Below are positions 30,480 to 43,200 of a stretch of 64,000 bases of DNA, one piece after another. The stretch is from assembly GCF_029227915.1 (NCBI RefSeq), contig NC_079886.1, positions 11,493,501 to 11,557,500 of the forward strand, in the 5' to 3' direction. Every line of letters starts with the position of its first letter. Position 1 is the first letter of the stretch. Both the position numbers and the translations under genes were made by a program. Source of the DNA: Hydractinia symbiolongicarpus. Taxonomy: Eukaryota; Cnidaria; Hydrozoa; Anthoathecata; Hydractiniidae. The notes beneath the pieces were generated by a model that saw only the letters and a list, made by a program, of their open reading frames with translations, had not been told where the DNA came from and ran no database searches.

Positions 30480-32190
30480 CTGTATCAAGGCTGATTCGGC
30501 CAGTCAGGTACTATAAGGATGCCTGTTGCCTCATCATTCCATATTTTTTGTATCACTCTTGCAATACATGTGAATGGTGGGAAGGCATAAAATTTTTTAT
30601 AGTGCCAGTTGATAGTGAATGCATCTACTGCTTAACATTCTGGATCAGGCCTATATGAGTAGAACATGTCCAACTGGCTGTTTATTCGACTTGCGAATAA
30701 ATCAATGTCTGGTTGGAAATCTAGAGTATCAATGACATAGTTGAATACTTCCTTATTAAGCATCCACTCAATTCTAGTTTCACATTTCCTTGATTCTCGG
30801 TCTGCCTCAACATTTAGAATTCCCGGAATGTGTGTGGCTGTCAGCCAGTTCTTATTTTGGATTGCTCAGTGCCATATTTCTTGTACTGTCTTATCCATTG
30901 GTACAGACCTTGTACTTCCCATTTTATTGATGGCTGAAACGGCTGATGTATTATCTAGTGTCATAAGTATATGGTCATTTTGAATATGTGAGCAGAGTGC
31001 CTGCAGATCAAATAGTGCTGCTTTTAGTTCTAATACGTTAATATGTTGTTCCCCCTCTTGTGCCGTAAATTGGCCCTCAGTGTGTTGTTCCTTATGTGGT
31101 GCACCCTAACCTATAGTGGATGCATCCGAGGTCAAAACATATGCTGGGTTTCCCCGTAAGGTTGGTGAGAAGCTGTCCATAATGTTTTCTTTCCACCATA
31201 GTATTTCCTGAATGCCCTGCAAGGGTACCCATGTGTGTCTGTCATATTTTCAACGGTTGTCCCTGAGTGCTTGTGTTTTGTGACGTTCCAGGGCTCTATA
31301 ATGTAACTTACCGAAAGGCACACCACAAAAAATATTGGACATTTTCCCAAGTAGCTTAGATAAATTCCTAATTGAAATTTTTTGATGTGATGAAAGTATA
31401 TCATCACAAAGAACAACAAAGGCCTGCTTTTTTGCCATAGTTAAATAAACTGTCATATCAATTGTATTTAAAATAAATCCCAAGAATTCTATTGTTTGGA
31501 CTGGTTCAAATATGGATTTTTCTGGGTGTACTACAAACCCTAGAGAATCTAATAAGGTTATTATTTTATCTATGTTGTCATAGCAACTGTTCTTATACCT
31601 ATTCATTGTTATTAGGTCATCGATGTATTCAGCAAGCGATACTCCTTGTTGCCTAAGTGTGGCTAATGGTGGCTTCATAAGTTTTGTAAACTTCCTAGGA
31701 CCTTCTGTGTATCCATTAGGCAGAGCTTTATACTTGTAAAGCTCATTATTCTTTTAGAATTTTAGGAGTTTCTGGCCATCCTCATGGATAGGGATTCTGT
31801 AGTATGCATCTTTAATGTCCAATTTCGCCATAAACATAATGATAAACTCAATATTATGTTTAATACGGCCAAATGGCCGTATTAAACATAATATTGAGTT
31901 TAAAGTTTGCATTTTAAACCTTTTTCTTTTCAACCGACAAATTAAGTGTTTTCAGGTTTAATATTAGCCTAGAGCCAACATCAGATTTCTCTGTCACAAA
32001 TATTGGTGATATAAACTCCCCTGGCTACTGATGGCACCTAGCTATTACCCCTTTTGATAACAAGCTAATCATTTCCTTTTGGACAAATTTGTCTTCCTTG
32101 TGCCTCATGGGATATTGGACTTGCTGATTTTTTGGTAGTTCACCAGCTGCTATTCACAGACCTGAAACAGTCTGTAAAACTTCAATGTCA
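30480..32190 (-). pseudogene. DIRS reverse transcriptase-RNase H, broken
   Basis: Reverse transcriptase fingers with PIFVTEKSDVGSRLILNLK, palm MAKLDIKDAYYRIPIHEDGQ (first Asp), then AEYIDDLITMNRY (YxDD box) and IEFLGFILNT. RNase H follows with TSDASTIG, LELKAALFDLQAL, DNTSAVSAINKMGS and THIPGILNVEADRESR. Several in-frame stops (for example after ASTIG and KLLKF) and frame changes are present. A 29-bp perfect palindrome at 31843-31902 sits between fingers and palm and adds extra codons. Confidence 0.85.
31843..31902. repeat. Perfect 29-bp inverted repeat with 2-nt spacer inside the reverse transcriptase
   Basis: Arms 31843-31871 and 31874-31902 are exact complements around AA; the centre reads ATACGGCCAAATGGCCGTAT. 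It is in coding sequence, where the family has no such insertion, so it looks like a snap-back duplication made during reverse transcription or repair, or an assembly artefact. Confidence 0.9.
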
Positions 32191-32302
32191 CTGGTAATTT
32201 TTCCCAGTTTTTTATTTGCAGTTTTACACACCTTGAAAGTTGTGACCTTTTGGTGAAGATACACCTTTATTAATTCGAGGTTTCTTACCTGAGGTGTCTG
32301 CA

Positions 32303-33572
32303 TTATCGCCTTTTGTTTTTTGGGTTGTGGTATTTGCTGGTACTCTGGTAGCTGTTCCTGTTGTTGTAGGCCCTCTTTGGGGTCTTGTAAGAGGGCCCCC
32401 TGTTTGACGACTCTGATTTTCTTTTTAGGTTGGGCCTTTCTTTCTCTAACAATGCTCTAAGTTGGTTTTCCTTTTTTAAAGTTTCTAGACGCTCACATAT
32501 TGAGGAACCGAATAGTTGATCCGCTGCTTCGTCAGTATCTGTCGCTAACTTTACATACTGGTTTGGTAAGGATGGTTTTATGAGGTTACGCCTATGTTGG
32601 TTTACTGCTTGAGACACCTTTCCAGCAAGTGATATTGCATCTTTCAGTGATGTAAGAGGGCCCTTGACATCCACATTATTTTGTGCAAGTTGATTCCTTA
32701 ATTCAGTCAGTTCTAATGCTGCATGCAATACCATTGTTGTCGATGCAGCATGTAATTTCTGGATTTCTTGGAGCTTGTAGTCATTCGTTCAAACGAAAGT
32801 TGACAACGTACTCCATTTTTCCCGGCTAACCTTTTTGATACAAGATAGGGACAATTCGCAGGTGCGGCTGCATTTTCCAATTTTTGTTTGAGCACCTCCT
32901 CTTTTATTGACTTTTGCCAAAATATCTTCGCTGCACCTGCAATGGAGGATGCAATTTCTGGCCCAGTTGGTAGTGTATCATCTTCGTATTCTTTGGTTGT
33001 TTCCTGCCAGTACTCCTTTTCTTTATCTTTTGTCTCCACCAGCTTCCCTGTTGTCTGGGAGTTGTTCCCTGTGGATGAGCTGGACTGCCCTACAACAGAT
33101 TGGTTACCAGAGAACCAAATATTTGATCCCATGATTGAGAGTTGATTTGTGTCAACATTTTCATGCTCACTTCTTGGTGGGATATTTTCATTCCATTCAT
33201 TATTAGAATGAATTTTCCATAGTAAATGTTGACCGGAGCAGGTGCTGCATTTAGGTCAACTATAGTTTGGGTAATGTTTGACCGATCTCCATCTGGAAAA
33301 TTAGGGTCATTTCTACGCTCCTGAGAAGGAGCTGAAGTTGCCAGAGCATTAGCTGGTGTTCAGCTTTTAGCCAAATTATTTATGGCTTGGATCACACTGT
33401 TCAGTTTATCCTGCTGTTTATTAACAGAGGTTGTGAACTGTATCATTGCTTCTTACTGCTGTGTGTACATTTGTTCTAACAAATTGGTGCATTCGACACC
33501 TGTCGCAGCAGCAGAGACATTACAAGCGGTGTTAGTGTCCCACATGATAGGATCACGTTCTTCGTTGATCAT
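32303..33572 (-). pseudogene. DIRS gag-like protein, broken
   Basis: ATG at 33572 (MINEERDPIMWDTNTACNV). Stops occur at about 33466 (TAA) and 33375 (TGA). The later part is acidic and helical (PTGPEIASSIAGAAKIFWQK, SFERMT), changes frame near 32775, and continues as a helical region (LTSLKDAISLAGKVSQAVNQ) and a basic Asn/Ser-rich tail ending NPKNKRR at 32303. It has the size, position and low-complexity basic end of DIRS gag proteins. Confidence 0.75.
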
Positions 33573-33791
33573 TGTATTCTCTCCCTATAAATTAAGTTTA
33601 TTATACACAGTCACACATGCAAACTTGGTATATAGCTAACTTAATTATCAACGAAAAGTTAGTATACCATATAAGCATAGGCTTAAGTAAATAATAGATT
33701 ATGGTACTTGTTTTTGAAACAGATTTGCAAAAACTCTAGTTTTCTGTGGACTTCTATTAAAAACGTCTTTCCGTAGGTTGCGCGGACGAAA

Positions 33792-33841
33792 TAGGATTTT
33801 CACGGAAGCCGGATCCCATTTGTATACTTAGGATTATGGGC
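33792..33841. repeat. DIRS inverted terminal repeat and outer complementary sequence, gag-side end
   Basis: 33792-33815 pairs with 28642-28665; 33817-33841 pairs with the internal complementary region at 29265-29289. Both matches are exact. Confidence 0.88.
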
Positions 33842-34021
33842 TAAATTGTTATTTGTTGTTGCGCTACCATTATAAAAAATTTGTCCCTACAAGCGCTTTA
33901 CTCGTTCCCAGGCTGCGTTGGTAAATTTAAAATTTACAAACAGGTGAATCGACTAATGCCCATTTATTGAAACGTTCCTTCATTAAAAGTATTTGGAAAT
34001 TGCGGCCACATGTTGTAATGC

Positions 34022-34197
34022 GCAACCGCTAGTTATAAATCGCCAGCCGCGTGTGTTATAATTCACAAATCGCAGCCGATGTTATATAAGTTGTAACCGC
34101 GTGTTGTAAGTCACAGCCGCGAGTTATATATTCACTCCATATAAGTCGCGGCCGTTATTAATGGCTCATAAGTCGCGGCCGCTAGTTATAACTCGAC
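34022..34197. repeat. Array of GCGGCCGCTAGTTATAA repeats (reverse orientation to 10507-10900)
   Basis: About seven degenerate units, the best being AAGTCGCGGCCGCTAGTTAT. This is the reverse complement of the 10507-10900 unit. It may be the other end of the transposon that carried transposase copy 2, now separated by the inserted Polinton and DIRS elements. Confidence 0.7.
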
Positions 34198-37100
34198 GTG
34201 AAATACACATTCCACAGACTAAAAATCAATCCCCAGCGTTAGGCAGCATTATTTTAAGCATTAATCTTTTAAACCGTGTTTTTGTTTACAAACAAAAAGC
34301 TGGACTGTTTTAAAGTGTATAATCTCGCTTATAAGTCTGGTCTTTGTACCAATGTTGTTTTGGGCGTAGTTTGGCAGATGTGCGCGTGTTTCTTAACTTT
34401 TTTTCTTCAGCTCTTTGTTTCATTTTCTAGTACATTTCACTCGCGCGTCATTTTTGCCACAGGCTTTTTTATCAGCTAAGTTAAGGACAAAAATATTGGT
34501 CAAAAATATTTACATATGAACAACAACAATTAATACATTAATGACTCTGATCCCTCATACTTTCGCAATAAACTAACTTAAGTCCCTATGGGAACAAGTA
34601 AGGAGATTGCACAGATACTGGCGAAATAATGGTCCCATAGGGTGTGAGTGGCTATGAATGATTTTAATTGACCACATTTCAGGCCCGTAGGAAACAAAAA
34701 TTTTCGTGGTGCATTGATTTTGGCTACCCGCCGAGGTAAAAAACGAAAAATGGACAGTGTAGACCATCTACAAGTAAATGTAATGGATGTATTTTTATAA
34801 AAATTCATTGTTCGTTGTGGTCCTTTGGAGAAATGTTAGTTTTAAATCAACTGGCTGATAATGCTTCGAGCTAATCCGGATCTAACTACTGAAGATATGC
34901 CAGTGCCTGGGACTGGGTCCTGATTTTTAATATAACTTGAGAAATCGCAGCACGTTTTGTTTTGTTCTTCCCAAGATAGTTGATTGTGCTAGGAAACCTG
35001 ATCGTAAACAAAATATGGCATTGGAAGATAGGATGCGGAATACTATTTTGTTGGCTAAAAATTATGAGAATTTCTATATATATTTAGCTTAATAGAATTT
35101 TAAATATGTTTATAAGTAATACTTTTTTCTTTAAAAACATGACTTTTTTAGAAGTAATTTAAAAGCTACTGATCATTTGACCTCGGCCTGGCTGTGGGTT
35201 TTCATATATAGCTAGCTATGTATTTTTTATGTGGTAGACGTTTTTTATTACTCAATACTGATCCCTTAAAAGAGTAAAGAAAGCCAAAAATAGTGAAATA
35301 TGTGCACCTACGACAGTCAGGAAAAACCCATGATTGAATATCGGATTTTGTTTTTATCTCACAATCATGGAGGGATGCATGCATCTATCAATTTTTTCTT
35401 CTTTAGTGTGACATTTACCAAATTGCTTCCTGACGTAACTCTGAAAACCACGTTGCATAGCATAAATAGGTAGCATAATAGGCAGTACGTACATAAAGCT
35501 TTCAGTTTATCTGTGACGAAGTGAAATCTTATGTGTTAAATGCTGTTGATTTCACGTAAGTTTTTACCTTACCTAATTTAAACTAAAGTTTTGCAGTTTG
35601 TATTATTTTACTTAAATTCCACTGTTTTAGTTCAGAGGTATCATTTAAACAGAAGTTTGTCAGCAGCAGAAAGGGAAGTAATTTCACTAAGGTTGAAGTA
35701 AACTCTTATGTAAATATAATAAGTATATTCTTTTAGGTTGTTATGTCCTAACTGGTAAATAATGTGCAGACCAACATAGGTAACTGGATGTTTATTTGAA
35801 CCCTAAAATTAACCATCTTTTTAGGAATGGTCAAAAAAAATTGAATTGGTATACTATAACATATAACTAATTTAACAGTCTAAGCCATTAGCAAAAATAA
35901 ACTTCCCAAACTCGTTTCATTTGTAATACTTTGTAAACAAAAGATGGCATATGTGGTCAGTGGTTAAGAGAAGCAGTTCTTGCCAGAACTTCTTTATTGT
36001 AAAATAGCTTCCTTGCATTTGTTGAAATGACATATCTCTGGGTGACCTGTAGTAAAACAGAATTGTGTTTGAAGGTGCATTTTAAGTTGACCTTGTGAGT
36101 CTAAATTTGTAAATTTGGGGGAATTGATTGATATGAAGAACAAAAGAAGTTATTATGCTGATTGTAAATGCTAATGCTACTATTTATAAAGTGAGGTCAC
36201 AAAAGTGACTTCAGAGAATCCACCCTAGTTGTGTCTGACTGGAAAAGATTTTGATTTTTGTTGTGTTAAACAGGCTTAAAACGCACTGTTACCGCAGGTT
36301 AAGAAATGTATCAATTACAATATTTTTGCCATTAAGAAAAGCACTAGATTTGGCAGTAGTCAAAATTTTTTACAGACCTAGAGTTCTCTTATGCTCAATG
36401 TGAAAATGTGCGCTGTAAAGGTTTCATTTAATGAGCAAAATATATGCAATGTTGTGATTGTGATTTTCTTGTTTATGTATTGAAATTTTAATAGTTTGTT
36501 CCATGTTATACCAGTAAAAAGCTTTGATGTAATTTTTATTATTATTATTGATAGGCTGTTAGTGCTTTGAGAATTTTATATATTTGAGTATGAAATTTTA
36601 TATTACACCTGAAATATACATGTGAAATGTTGGTCAAAGCAATGTTTATGTTCTGAAAAGAAAACAAAATAATAAAATCAGGGGAATATAATTATATGTT
36701 AATATGAAAAATATGCTATCACACTGTTAATGCAATATTTTAATCTATACTTTTATTACTTTAGTTGTTCCTAATTTGTGTTTTAATATTAACCTTATAT
36801 TGGGAATAGTATTATATAAAAGTAAAAATGTGGTAATCATGGCAATTGTTTTTCTCAAAATAATTTTTTGACTTTGTATTAAAGTCTCCCATGCAGTGTA
36901 GACTAAAGCTTCTATATATGGAAATAAACTTATGTCTCTGCATTCTTTGGCTCTTTTTACAAAATTTTATCAAGTTTATTGAGTAAAAACAGCAATAATA
37001 CAATATTTTGGAACAAGTTACCTACAAAATGTTAATTCAAACAAATTATTTTAGAAAATTGTGCTTCTGTAAAATTTAAAAATGTTGGTCAATTGGTTGA

Positions 37101-37212
37101 ACTGTGAAAGTTTATTTTGTGTACAACCTTTTATGCATTCATGTAAGGGAAAATTTTGCCTGAAATTCTTTGTGGGTTTGCTATGTTGATTTTGTTTCTT
37201 TTTTATTTTTAG
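34198..37212. other. Upstream region of the kinesin gene, no coding sequence recognised
   Basis: AT-rich. A good splice donor (TTCAC/GTAAGT at about 35556) could end a 5' untranslated exon of the kinesin, whose first coding exon begins after an acceptor at 37212. This is speculation from the splice signals. Nothing else recognised. Confidence 0.35.
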
Positions 37213-40200
37213 TTTACTAAGAAAATGTCTGGAGAAGAAAGTGTTAAAGTTGCTGTTCGTGTTCGTCCATTTGTATCCATTTCACGAATCAACAGAATTG
37301 AGAATTTGTTATCTGGTCAGGATTTTTGTGTGTAGCAGATGTTTAAAAAATAAATTCTTCTCTTAAGGTGATTTGAACTGTTACTGAATTCTTGATTTGC
37401 TTTCATAATAAATTCTCCTGAAATATAAGCTATTCCTAAGAATCTCCTGAAATATTTCACTGGTACAATTTATTAAAAAATATAAGGTTTGAGTTAATTT
37501 ACCATGGAAAATTTGTTTTTCTTGATACAAAAACTGTCAGAACAAGCGTGAGAGACAGAGAAATGCAGTTTGCATATTGGAAATGTCAGGTACAACAACA
37601 ACCATCACCAACCCTGATGATCTTGATGATGTGCGGAAATTTAACTTTGATTACAGCTACTGGTCACATGATGGAGCAACTGAAGAGAATAATGGCTATT
37701 TTTCACCAAAGCCTGATACTTCATATATTGGGCAGGTAAGAATAAATATTAGTTTTCTTTTTACAACTATGAATTTGGGGGTTTCTTTTGAAAATAATTA
37801 GATTCTCTCTTAAAATGGTATAAACATATTTACACTTCAACATTTTGTATAAAGAATCCATGATATATATGCATTAAAAGCATGTGTCCTATATTATAGT
37901 TTGGAACTTGCAGTAAGGAAAATGGTATATACAGTATCTAATACATGCCATGTTACTTTAAAGCCAAAGACAAAACAACAATTTTTTTCCAGAGAGAAGT
38001 TTTTAATGATGTTGGTGTTGGAATTTTAAAGAATGCATGGGAAGGATACAATACCTCTTTGTTTGCATATGGACAAACAGGAAGTGGAAAAAGTTGGTCT
38101 GTAGTTGGGTATGGTGCAAACAAAGGTATACATAAGTATGTTTTGTTTGTGGATACATTGTTTCTTCAATGATGTTTATGCCAAGGTTTGTGTAAGTTTA
38201 CCATTCCATACTTCTTCTTTGTTTTGTAGGCATTGTTCCACGCTTTTGTGAAACTTTATTCAAAGAGATTTCTGAGAAGAAGCAACAAGGGAATGGTACA
38301 GAATATGAGGTATATATGTAGTATTTTTTAATAAAAATGCAATAAATGTTTTTTAATCAGCTCATCAGGCCATTCTTTAATATTTATTTAAAAAGGTATT
38401 TTTTTGTCTGTTGGCCAGAAAAAATCTATTTTGCATTCAAAGCTATTGCAAAGAAACAACAAAGGACTAAAAGTGTTTTGTGCCTTTTCTGTGTCCAAGT
38501 GATCTTATTTCTATATTAGCTAGTCATGCTTTTTATGCTACACAAAGGTTTTCCTATGATAGGTGTCATTGAAAGCTTTTTTAATAAAAAGAAATAACAA
38601 CAAAGGTTTTATAAAATGGAATGTAAAAATGTTTAAACTGATTGCAGGCCTATCATTAAGGGGGAGTCATTGCTCTTGCTCACGCAAAGGCTCACCCAAT
38701 TCTGGGAAATTAGAAACTTAATTGCTCCCCCAAATGCACAAAAAGTTTGTCTGGCTGAGCAATATCAATTCAACTCACATAGAAATCAATGCTTTCTTTC
38801 TTTTTATTTGCAACAAAAAGGTAAAAAAAGGTAAGATAAGATAGATATAAAAGATTTTGTGCGTTTATAAACTTATTCTATTTATTCAGATTGCTCGCCC
38901 AGTTTAAATTATTGTAACCTTGGGAGAGCGATTTATTGCTCAGGTGTTATTTTCTTATTGATAGGCCTGGGATTGACAGTTTTCCTATGAAGATTGCAAA
39001 AAAGGTTTTCTGGCCTCCCAGTTGTGATTTTTTTGTTTACCACCAGACAAAGAATAAAATGTTTGAACATGGAAAAACTGATTAACTGGTTGGACAGTCA
39101 CAAATTATATATTTTTTTGAAAATAGGTTGTCTTCAGCATGTTAGAGATCTACAATGAACGAGTTCATGATCTACTCAATCCAAAAGGTGGAAAGAAATC
39201 GTTAAAAGTTCGTCAACATCCTAAAAAGGGTTTTTATGCTGATGGTCTCCTAGTTGTTCCTGTCAAAGATTATGCTAATATTGAAATGCGTATGGAGGAA
39301 GGAACTAAGAATCGAACAATTGCTGCCACCAATATGAATGCTACTAGCAGGTAATGTGAAAAAGAATCTTTATTGTTTAAATTAATATGCAACATCAAAA
39401 ACATTTTTAACAAAAACATTATTTTTACAAGTCTTTCATTAATTACTCTCTATTCACTAAAGTCCATAGAGCAATATAATCAGCTTTTTAAGGAATTTAA
39501 ATTTAAATTGACTTCATTCAGTTATGTGCATTATACAAAATATACATCTAAAATCAAGAAGTATATGTGTATGCAGAATATACATCTGAATTCAAGCAGT
39601 GTATTTTTTAGATTTAAATTGGATTTCATTTTTTCATTAAAATGCATTGTTAGCCTGGGCTAAGGATGATCTTTGATAAATGAGGATTCCTCCCAAAAAT
39701 GTTAAAGTTGTGATAGAATGTTGGTTTCACAATTGAGTAACTCTGCACCTATAGTTGTTCTAAATTTTGAATATACCTTTTAATCAGAAATTAACAGGAT
39801 GTCCACGGAAAATTCAGGAATTAGGAATTTCTAAAATAGTGTCAAAATGTTGGGAAAAAGTTAGAATTAACAGCAATTTCTATGATATGTCAGAGAAATA
39901 GTAGTGTATGACCCCATGTGACATCCTTTTCCTAGATTTGATCTGATGCAAAATGTAAATGAAAAAATTTTGAAAACAAGTTGTTGGAATCCATTGTATT
40001 ACTGCATATTGTTTTATGTTTTGAATTCTGATTATTCTGATTAGTAATATTAGTGCTGTTTGATTTTGTTTATTATGTTCTTTATTGTAATTACAAATTG
40101 CATTGAGCCAAGCACTACCAATTACCATTCCATATGCTGTTTGTTGTTCTTCAGTCGTGCACATACAATTGTTGGTGTAACATTTATTCAGAAGGTAAAA

Positions 40201-43200
40201 AACGCTGCTGGTGAAGAAACGGCAAAATCTTCAGTCGTAAATCTTGTTGATCTGGCTGGAAGGTTAGTGCAGCCGCATCTGTAGTTGTGTGTTATTTTTG
40301 CCAATGTGTGTATACTTTCTGGTTTCATTCATTCTTTATGTTTAAGTGAACGAGCTGATTCTACCGGAGCTACAGGTGATCGTTTGAAAGAAGGTGCTGC
40401 AATTAACCAATCACTTTCAAGCCTTGGCAATTGTATAGCAGGTATAAAAGTTTGATAAACTTTAAATAATGCCATAATGTGTTCAGGTAAATATGTTTTG
40501 TCATGCATATTGCTTAATCTAAAAGGATTGTTTGTGATATCTTTATTTAGCGTTAGCTGAAAGATCTGAAGGGAAAAAAGTAAGAGGTAGTGTGATATTT
40601 GTGTTTCCATTGAGTAAAGCTTAAAGAATTGACACTTGAAGCCACAGTGCAGACTTTTTAAACAGACATTAAAAAAGCTAAAAAAGCTAACTTATTGAAA
40701 ACTAATTATAAAGCTTGGATACAGTACACAAAGCTTCCATTGAAAGGTGCTGCATTCTTGTTGTTAAACTTTTCTTCTGTTTGAATAATGTTTGCTTTTT
40801 AGTTCCATTCCGTGATTCTGTACTCACAAAACTGCTGAAAAACGCTCTTGGTGGAAACAGTAAGACTATAATGGTAAATAGAATTCTTTACTAGCATGAG
40901 AAACGAGATTGTAGATTAGTTCTTGTTGTTTTTTATTTTAGTTTTTAGTCAATCTCTATTTTATTGCAGCTTTTTCAATTTAAAGTGTTAGCTGAACAGT
41001 TCAAATTTTTGTTATCAGTTTTTTGTTAAAATTTTTATATGCATTCTTTCTTTTTGCTGCAATTAGCCAAATTAAACGTTTAAAAAAAATGCTTATAAGA
41101 GGCAAGAGGCTTAGAATACTGTGAATTGTTCGAAATAAAAAAGAAAATGAAAAGTACAACTTATTAATTAAAAGAACATTCGCATATTTCAAAATTAGAA
41201 AAGTATACTCCATAAAGTTGAATATTAATTATTAGTATTAGTATTATTAGTATATAAGTTTGCTGAATTTAACAGATTCTAAGAAGTTAAATTAAGGAAC
41301 TTTTATCTTTGAAAAGACATTAGTAGAATATAAATTATTTGACATGTATACAAATTTAATTTGCACATTATTTTAAAAGTAGTAGTCCAACTATCACTAA
41401 AATTTTATCAAACTTTTTCAAACCAAGATTGAAAAAAGAAACCAGTCTCTCTCGTAAGAAGACAACAAAAGTACTATTTGATATTTGAATAAAATTGTTG
41501 AGTAATATTTACTTCATTTTAGATAGCAGCTCTTAGTCCTGCAGATATCAATTACGAAGAAACATTGTCAACATTGAGATATGGTGAGGAACTCCTGTAA
41601 CTATTGGCAGGGCGACGATATAATCTAAGATTGTTAAAATACATAAAAACCTAAAAGAAAAACTAGACTTAAAAACTAGCCTTTGGAAAAATCCATTGGT
41701 TTTGGCTGACATACATATTCCGGTCCTTCGTTTTTCGCCTGTGTACATATCCTGGCCATTGCCATTTACTTTATCCTTGCCTGTTAGCATGAAGAAATAA
41801 AATTACTCTGTCGAGAAAACAAATAAGGCTGCAGCACAACCATTTTGAACAGACGGGACAAAGGCTATAATTATGTATAAGGTTTTAATTCCCATGTTGG
41901 TACAGTGGGTTCTCTTTATCTCCAACACCTTTCTTTCTCAAGCAATAATTTGATCTCTTGTCAGATTTTCACCCTTTGTTCCATATCTTGAATTTTCATC
42001 TCGAATAAATTTCCTCGTACCTTGCAAGTTCGAGATGGAAAGAGTCTGATGTAGGAAATAATGTTGTAATTAAAGTTCCGGATGATTAATGTTTCAGCGG
42101 ATCGTGCAAAGCAAATCAAAACAAAAGCGACAATTAATGAGGATCCAACCGAGAAACTAATTCGTGATTTGCAAGAAGAAAATGAAAAATTAAAAGCATT
42201 GTTAGCCAGTGGAGGGAAAATAGAAAAAATAAAATTTGAAGATGATGACGATGATGATGATGACGATGCTGACGAATCGGGATTGAGTGAGGAAGGTATG
42301 TTAGGATCGGGTTGTGCATTTATTTATGAGCAAGTCAATAACGTAATATTTATAAAAGATTTGAAGGATTTTTTTACACTTTTTTAATTTCTCTCATAAA
42401 ACTCTGTAATTTAAAAATGGTCTTTCTAAAACTAAATTTTTCCCCTATTCAGTACTGTGTATAATTGCGCTATGGCCTGATAAAACGATAAAAAATGCTG
42501 CTGGTTTTTAATTTTGCGGTTTCTTTCGATTTAGATCTTAGCGATTACTTAGAAGAGGAATTTGCCACTGTTTTACTTTGGTAATTTTAAAAACGTCAAT
42601 TAAAAAGAGATTATATTTGTAAAAAAGCAAAAATTCAAACTCTTTATAATATAATTTTCGAATTACAATAAGCGATGAAAAGAGCATTATATTTTCTTTC
42701 CAAACCTCGTTGTCTCTTTTTTTTCTATATAACAAGAGATAAAAGCTCGTGTAGAAGAAGAGCTGGCTGCTAGGGTATGCAATAAGTTTATATTTACATT
42801 TTTTTCTCTTTACAACCACATCAGCAATATGAATTTAAAGTGTGCACAATGTTATAAAGACTTTAATCATATATTTGTTAACTGTGTTTACTTTTTTGTT
42901 TGTTCGCTAGTTCTTAGCAACTAGTTACTGTGTCAACAATCTGGTCACGATTTTATTGTCTCCGTTGCTATGGTTTATATTGTGTATAATAGATGGCAGA
43001 AAATGAACGCATGGTAAAGGAGATGGAGCAGAAATGGGAGGAAAAATTGGCTACTGCTGAAAATGAAAATACAGTTTGTCTTAACATATTCTTTATTTCT
43101 TTGTAAAAACACAGTTAAGTTGTTTAATAAGTTTTCCATTTTTATTTAAATGAATTTGGTATCTAGTTTATATAGTGTCGGAATTTGGTTCCTAGGACTT

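Larger units (their letters stand above)
28642..33841 (-). mobile_element. DIRS-type tyrosine-recombinase retrotransposon
   Basis: The coding order on the minus strand is gag, reverse transcriptase-RNase H, tyrosine recombinase, the DIRS arrangement. Perfect 24-bp inverted terminal repeats lie at 28642-28665 and 33792-33815 (CGGCTTCCGTGAAAATCC core). An internal complementary region at 29265-29289 is the exact 25-bp complement of 33817-33841, outside the inner repeat at the gag end. DIRS elements replicate through a circle bridged by such a region. All three genes have stops or frameshifts. Confidence 0.88.

Noticed and set aside
42535-42580. Candidate kinesin exon ([10 protein letters not shown]) with good acceptor and donor
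   Set aside because: Its phase does not fit the next exon (42737), whereas exon 11 joins 42737 directly in frame.
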